64,000 bases of DNA, taken from positions 1,798,001 through 1,862,000 of the forward strand of contig NZ_CP036426.1 of the NCBI RefSeq assembly GCF_007752535.1. The letters run 5' to 3'. The notes under the pieces are model-generated. The model was not told where the DNA came from. It ran no database searches and saw nothing but the letters and a program-made list of their open reading frames with translations. A program made the position numbers and the translations under genes. Of the stretch, positions 60,805-64,000 are shown in pieces. The stretch comes from Tautonia plasticadhaerens (GTDB taxonomy: Bacteria; Planctomycetota; Planctomycetia; Isosphaerales; Isosphaeraceae). Within the stretch, counting starts at the first letter, position 1. Each line of letters begins with the position of its first letter.

Positions 60805-60823
60805 CCCGGTCGTCGAGTATCTT
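60794..60823 (+). promoter_or_regulatory. Predicted promoter for a leaderless histidine-kinase mRNA
   Basis: TTGGCA (60794-60799), an 18-base spacer, TATCTT (60818-60823), lying across the end of the preceding gene. The expected start, seven bases downstream, is 60830-60831, the A of the ATG. No Shine-Dalgarno precedes the ATG (TTCCCTAGTATG). Confidence 0.45.
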
Positions 60824-60830
60824 CCCTAGT

Positions 60831-61529
60831 ATGGCAGACATCCCCCCGAGCCTCTACGGCCCCGACCGGGAACGGCAACTCGCGCACCTGGCGTCGAGCG
60901 TGGGCCACCACATCATCAACGCCTTCAGCGCGGTGGTGAGTAACGCCGAGATCCTCAAGCTCTCCGCCCCCCCGGAGGGCGATCCCGAGCTGGCCGAGAC
61001 CGTCGACGTGATCGTCAACGTCTCGGTCAAGGCGTCCGGGGTCGCCCGCCGGATGATCGACTTCACCCGGCCCTCGACCAAGCCCCTGGAAGGGGCGGTC
61101 GATCTGCCCTCGGTCATCCGGGCGTCGGTCTCGGAGCTGGCCGAGGCCCATCCCAGGGTCTCCTGGTCGGTCGACTGCCAGGCGTTGACCCCGATGAAGG
61201 GGGACGCGGGCCAGCTACACTCGATGTTCGCGTATCTCATCCTCAACGGGATCGAGGCGTTGCCCCCCCGGGGAGGACGCATTTCCATCCGGGGTTTGGT
61301 CGAGGAGCCCGACTGGACCACGCTCCTGATCGAGGATGAGGGTAGGGGGATGGACGCGATGATCCAGGAGCAGGCACTGGAGCCGTTCTTCTCCACCAAG
61401 CCCGGCCGCCTCGGCATCGGCCTCTGCCTGGCCAACAGCATCTGGCGGAGGCACGGGGGGACGCTCGCCATCCGCAGCCAGCCCGGCCAGGGGACGATCC
61501 TCCGGATGACCTACGGGGCGATCCGCTGA
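60831..61529 (+). CDS. Soluble sensor histidine kinase
   Basis: A 232-residue cytoplasmic kinase without sensor or membrane segments. Phosphoacceptor box: LASSVGHHIINAFSAV (His26, with Asn30 in the usual +4 position). ATPase domain: N box LILNGIEAL, G1 IEDEGRGMD, F box LEPFFSTKPG, G2 LGIGLCLANSIWRRHGG, then a typical end QGTILRMTYG. The catalytic set is complete. It must receive its signal from a partner. The response regulator nearby (62547-63116) is transcribed from the opposite strand and carries an ANTAR domain, a plausible but unproven target. Confidence 0.93.
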   Translation: MADIPPSLYGPDRERQLAHLASSVGHHIINAFSAVVSNAEILKLSAPPEGDPELAETVDVIVNVSVKASGVARRMIDFTRPSTKPLEGAVDLPSVIRASVSELAEAHPRVSWSVDCQALTPMKGDAGQLHSMFAYLILNGIEALPPRGGRISIRGLVEEPDWTTLLIEDEGRGMDAMIQEQALEPFFSTKPGRLGIGLCLANSIWRRHGGTLAIRSQPGQGTILRMTYGAIR

Positions 61530-61593
61530 GCTGACCCGAGGCCCGCCCCGCGGGAGAGGCCCGGGCCGTCCGGGCACGGGGACGGCACGGCGA

Positions 61594-62424
61594 TCATGGT
61601 CGAGGGGCGAGCGAGGCCGGGAACAGGAAGTTCACCGCCCGGATCAGCCCCCCCCCTGGGGAGTGCTCCAACCGGGCGGTCGCCCCGATCATCTCCAGCC
61701 GTTCCATGCACAGGGCCAACCGAGATCCCGGGTCGCTGCCGACCTCTTCCAGGCAGACGACGCGGTTGAAGAGTGGGTCCTCCCGGAGGTTCGTCAGGTC
61801 GGCGATCAACTCCTCCGCGGAAGAGGACAGCGTCATCCGGATCCGATCCGATTCCGATCCCGACGGGTCCGGGGTGACGGCGATCGAGACGGAATCCCCG
61901 GCCCCAGCGGCATCGATGGCCATCGAGCCGAATTCCAGGAGCAGCTCTATGCACAGCTGCCGGTCGGTCCGGATTGACGGGATCGGGCCCTCCACCGAGC
62001 AACCCCACGCGACCCCACGACCGAAGGCCTCTGCCATCAACCGGCGGTCGACCTCGGCGAGCAGCTCGTCGGTCCGCTCGGGACGGAGCCGGGGCGTCGG
62101 CAACGCCTCGGCCTGGTCGATGTATTCGAGGTAACGCCGGGTGAGCTGCGTCACGTCCTCGGACATCGCGACCGAGGTGGCCAGGTGGGGGGAGGCCGGG
62201 GCCTTCGGGTCCATCGCGTCGAGCAGCGGGCCCAGGGCCTCCCGGATCGCGGCCATCGGAGCCTCGAGGTTCTCGCCGATGGCGGCGACGATCGCCCTCA
62301 GCTCGGGGACCTCACGGGCCGTGGTCGGCGCCCATCCCGTCGGGAGATGTGCCGGGTCAGGACATCCTTGCATGACTCTGGCCTGCAGGTCGGGGACGAT
62401 TCGGGCGAGGGGCCGGGGGCGCAT
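61594..62424 (-). CDS. Degenerate histidine-kinase-like protein
   Basis: A 276-residue protein with the layout of a kinase but without its active sites. An N-terminal helical hairpin (REVPELRAIVAAIGENLEAP) sits where a phosphoacceptor helix would be, but the His is missing (GENLEAP replaces hE..NPL). The C-terminal part (about 115-275) follows a HATPase fold; the N box is LLLEFGSMAID, and GSRLALCMERLEMIGATARL stands in the G2 position, with no G1 box. It probably binds a kinase or regulator rather than phosphorylating. It shares its orientation with the ANTAR regulator (123-base gap). An earlier or later ATG start (for example MQGCPDP) is possible. Confidence 0.65.
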   Translation of the reverse strand: MRPRPLARIVPDLQARVMQGCPDPAHLPTGWAPTTAREVPELRAIVAAIGENLEAPMAAIREALGPLLDAMDPKAPASPHLATSVAMSEDVTQLTRRYLEYIDQAEALPTPRLRPERTDELLAEVDRRLMAEAFGRGVAWGCSVEGPIPSIRTDRQLCIELLLEFGSMAIDAAGAGDSVSIAVTPDPSGSESDRIRMTLSSSAEELIADLTNLREDPLFNRVVCLEEVGSDPGSRLALCMERLEMIGATARLEHSPGGGLIRAVNFLFPASLAPRP

Positions 62425-62546
62425 TCCGTCGACCCCGTCGCATCCCGGCGAGGGTCATCCACGCTCGCCGATCGACATGAGGCTACAATCGACCCGCCGC
62501 CCCTGTCAACGGACCGGGCGGGGCCGAGGGGCCCGGGGGGACCGGT

Positions 62547-63116
62547 TTAAATCAGCTCATGGGCATGCACGATCGTCTCCGCCAGCTTCGCCATGGGGAT
62601 CCTCCGGTCCTGGCTCTCCCTCTGGAGGAAACGGAAGGCCTCCGATTCCGTGAGGTTGCGGCGGGACATGATGATCCCCTTGGCCTTCTCGATCATCTTG
62701 CGGTCCCGGAGCGTGGCCTCCAACTCCTCGCTGCGCTTCTTGTAGGATTCCAGCTCCCGGGACTTGGCGACGGCCATCTGAATGGCGGCGTTCAGGGCCG
62801 GGCCCGTCACCGGCTTGAGCAGATACTGGATGGCCCCTTCCTGGATCGCGGCTTCCACCAGTTCGGGCTGGCCGTGGGCCGTCAGGATGATCACCGGCGT
62901 ACCCGGATCCTGGGCGATCTGCCTCGCCGCCGAGAGGCCGTCGAGGCCGGGCATCTCGATGTCGAGGATCGCCACGTCGGGGAGCGTCCGCCGGCACATC
63001 TCGATCGCCCGTTGCCCGTCCTCGGCGACTGCGGCGACGTTGTACCCCATCTTGTTGAGGATCTGCTGGAGGCTCGCCCCCACTTTCCGATCATCGTCGG
63101 CGATGAGCACCTTCAT
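62547..63116 (-). CDS. ANTAR-domain response regulator (transcription antiterminator)
   Basis: A 189-residue regulator. Receiver: D7, D8, phosphoacceptor D52 (VAILDIEMPGLDG), T79 and K101 (LLKPVTG). A coiled linker (about 115-135) leads to an ANTAR domain (about 135-187): RKMIEKAKGIIMSRRNLTES then EAFRFLQRESQDRRIPMAKL. ANTAR regulators bind paired hairpins in nascent mRNAs and block terminators, as EutV and NasR do. ATG 63116 is preceded by AAGGGAG. Its promoter is well defined. The likely kinase is the soluble one at 60831-61529, with the degenerate kinase-like protein encoded between them. Confidence 0.95.
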   Translation of the reverse strand: MKVLIADDDRKVGASLQQILNKMGYNVAAVAEDGQRAIEMCRRTLPDVAILDIEMPGLDGLSAARQIAQDPGTPVIILTAHGQPELVEAAIQEGAIQYLLKPVTGPALNAAIQMAVAKSRELESYKKRSEELEATLRDRKMIEKAKGIIMSRRNLTESEAFRFLQRESQDRRIPMAKLAETIVHAHELI

Positions 63117-63172
63117 CGCGATTGAGCTCCCTTCGTCGGTCGCCGTCGCTCTCGTGGAACCCGAACAGGCGC

Positions 63173-63201
63173 ATCCTGGGCGGGCAAACCGTAAATGTCA
63201 A
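63173..63201 (-). promoter_or_regulatory. Promoter of the ANTAR regulator gene
   Basis: On the minus strand: perfect TTGACA (63201-63196), a 17-base spacer, then CAGGAT (63178-63173), 57 bases before the ATG at 63116. The -10 is weak, but the exact -35 and ideal spacing make it credible. AT-rich DNA lies just upstream. Confidence 0.5.
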
Positions 63202-63383
63202 TTCGTGTGCCAAAACGTGCGTTTCCGGCAATCATATTATTTCTGCGGTGTCGATGACCACAAGCATCTCATCCGGGGTGGCCGTCATGGACGCCCCCCC
63301 CGGGCCGTGCTAGGGTGTCTCGATCGCCGATCCCCCGGCTTTAAGTCGATCGGGACGTTTCGGTTACCACGAGGACCCGCCGC

Positions 63384-63872
63384 GTGAACGTCCACCGTGC
63401 TCCGCTGCTCGCATTCCAGGATCTTTCGCTCGATGAGTGCTGGGAAAGCCCCGCCCGGACGATCACCCAGGCCGAGATCACCCTGTTCGCCGGGCTGTCC
63501 GGAGACTTCAATCCCTTACACGTCGACCACGAGGCGGCCCGCACCGGGCCATTCGGCCAGCCGGTCGCCCACGGCCTGCTCGGCCTGGCGATCGCGAGTG
63601 GCCTGGGGACCGGGGCGCCGAGGGTCGACACGATGGCCTTCCTGGAGATCGTATCCTGGTCATTTCGGAATCCGATCCTCATCGGCGACACGATCCGGGT
63701 CTTGACCTGGGTACATGCCCTGGAATCCCGGGCCAGGGGACGTCGCGGCGTGGTCACCTGGCACCGGCAAATCCACAATCAACGCGGTGAAGTCGTCCAG
63801 GAGGGGGTGACTCGGACGCTCGTCCGGGGACGGTCGGGGACGGATGGGGACGACGGGGCGACCTCCGGCTGA
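63384..63872 (+). CDS. MaoC-family (R)-specific hydratase-like protein
   Basis: A 162-residue hot-dog-fold protein starting with GTG at 63384. The catalytic signature is FAGLSGDFNPLHVDHEAART (Asp41 and His46), followed by PVAHGLLGLAIASGLGTG. These match (R)-specific enoyl-CoA hydratases of the MaoC type, which hydrate trans-2-enoyl thioesters. The C-terminal strand (VTWHRQIHNQRGEVVQEGVT) is family-like. The substrate chain length cannot be judged. It is divergent from the ANTAR regulator and convergent with the partial gene at the right edge. Confidence 0.9.
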   Translation: MNVHRAPLLAFQDLSLDECWESPARTITQAEITLFAGLSGDFNPLHVDHEAARTGPFGQPVAHGLLGLAIASGLGTGAPRVDTMAFLEIVSWSFRNPILIGDTIRVLTWVHALESRARGRRGVVTWHRQIHNQRGEVVQEGVTRTLVRGRSGTDGDDGATSG

Positions 63873-63881
63873 GACGAGGGA

Positions 63882-64000
63882 TCACGGGCTGGGGAGCCGC
63901 AGCTCGGCGAATTTGCGGACCTGGCCGACGATCGCCGGCTCGGTCGGCAGGCGTTCGATGCTGCTGGCGCCGAAGAATCCGACCACGCCCCGGGTCCTCG
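63882..64000 (-). CDS. C-terminal fragment, probable PEP-hydrolase-like TIM-barrel protein
   Basis: Only the last 38 codons are present, entering from the right edge and ending at TGA 63884-63882. The peptide (RTRGVVGFFGASSIERLPTE, then PAIVGQVRKFAELRLPSP) resembles the C-terminus of the phosphoenolpyruvate hydrolase-like TIM-barrel family, which ends in a G-F.GASS.ERLP.E.ai...v..F segment. This is from memory of the family's ending and needs the full sequence to confirm. Confidence 0.5.
   Translation of the reverse strand, partial: RTRGVVGFFGASSIERLPTEPAIVGQVRKFAELRLPSP

Overview
The window is very GC-rich bacterial chromosome with dense coding on both strands. Its gene content points to a planctomycete, most likely from the Isosphaeraceae. 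The pointers are an LEPR-XLL-like export motif on a large secreted protein, Uma2 and DUF4058 proteins, a MoxR/DUF58/BatA-like/VWA cluster followed by a large Gln-rich protein and a TAT-exported terpenoid-cyclase-fold protein, giant TPR/PQQ-propeller proteins, and Rieske-like and cupredoxin proteins side by side. This placement is inferred from family content, not from a marker gene. No phage, insertion sequence, CRISPR array or rRNA was found.

Layout. 1-3.6 kb (minus strand): start of a secreted CAP protein, a neutral zinc metallopeptidase, a SWIM zinc-finger protein, a small unknown and a Maf/YceF pyrophosphatase. 3.6-10 kb (minus): an apparent run carB, Uma2 nuclease, kelch-like protein, TAT-exported enolase-superfamily enzyme, maf. 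10.1-15.2 kb: DUF4058 (+), then on the minus strand a DUF433-fusion protein, an orphan DNA methyltransferase, a stand-alone B12-binding protein with the CarH-type photoreceptor signature, a six-helix membrane protein and a small beta-sandwich protein. 15.5-17.5 kb: fabH, then a decayed stretch with a frameshifted EF-hand gene, a PDZ-like remnant and a perfect 34-bp inverted repeat. 17.5-20.7 kb: a large LEPR-XLL secreted protein, a small lipoprotein and DUF2760. 20.7-25.6 kb: an Hsp70, then murQ, a MurK-like sugar kinase and a NamZ (DUF1343) muramidase, which together form a complete route from MurNAc-ended glycans to GlcNAc-6-P. 25.9-31.4 kb: a fatty-acid desaturase, a tRNA-Ile2(CAU) interrupted by a 269-nt group I intron, two GT-C-type membrane glycosyltransferases and two initiator tRNA-Met genes. 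31.6-41.6 kb: a secreted beta-helix protein, a sialidase-like protein, an NCS2-type permease, PTS Enzyme I, a Rieske-fold protein lacking both histidine ligands, and a cupredoxin.

42-60.8 kb (+) is one long cluster around cell-envelope and proteostasis-type functions: a 1,487-residue TPR/PQQ-propeller protein, MoxR AAA ATPase, DUF58, a BatA-like VWA protein, a VWA/GATase-like membrane protein, a 1,307-residue coiled-coil Gln/Gly-rich protein, a secreted Gln-rich protein, a cyclase-toroid protein and an NPCBM protein. 60.8-63.2 kb holds a soluble histidine kinase, a degenerate kinase-like protein and an ANTAR-type antiterminator response regulator. The window ends with a MaoC hydratase and the C-terminus of a probable TIM-barrel protein.

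The strongest leads for something new are the tRNA-Ile2 group I intron, the His-less Rieske protein with its four-fold N-terminal motif, the stand-alone CarH-like B12 sensor, the MurNAc salvage operon, the pseudokinase/ANTAR signalling set, and the 34-bp inverted repeat inside a decaying gene. Several genes (DUF4058, the histidine kinase) have promoters placed so that their mRNAs would be leaderless.
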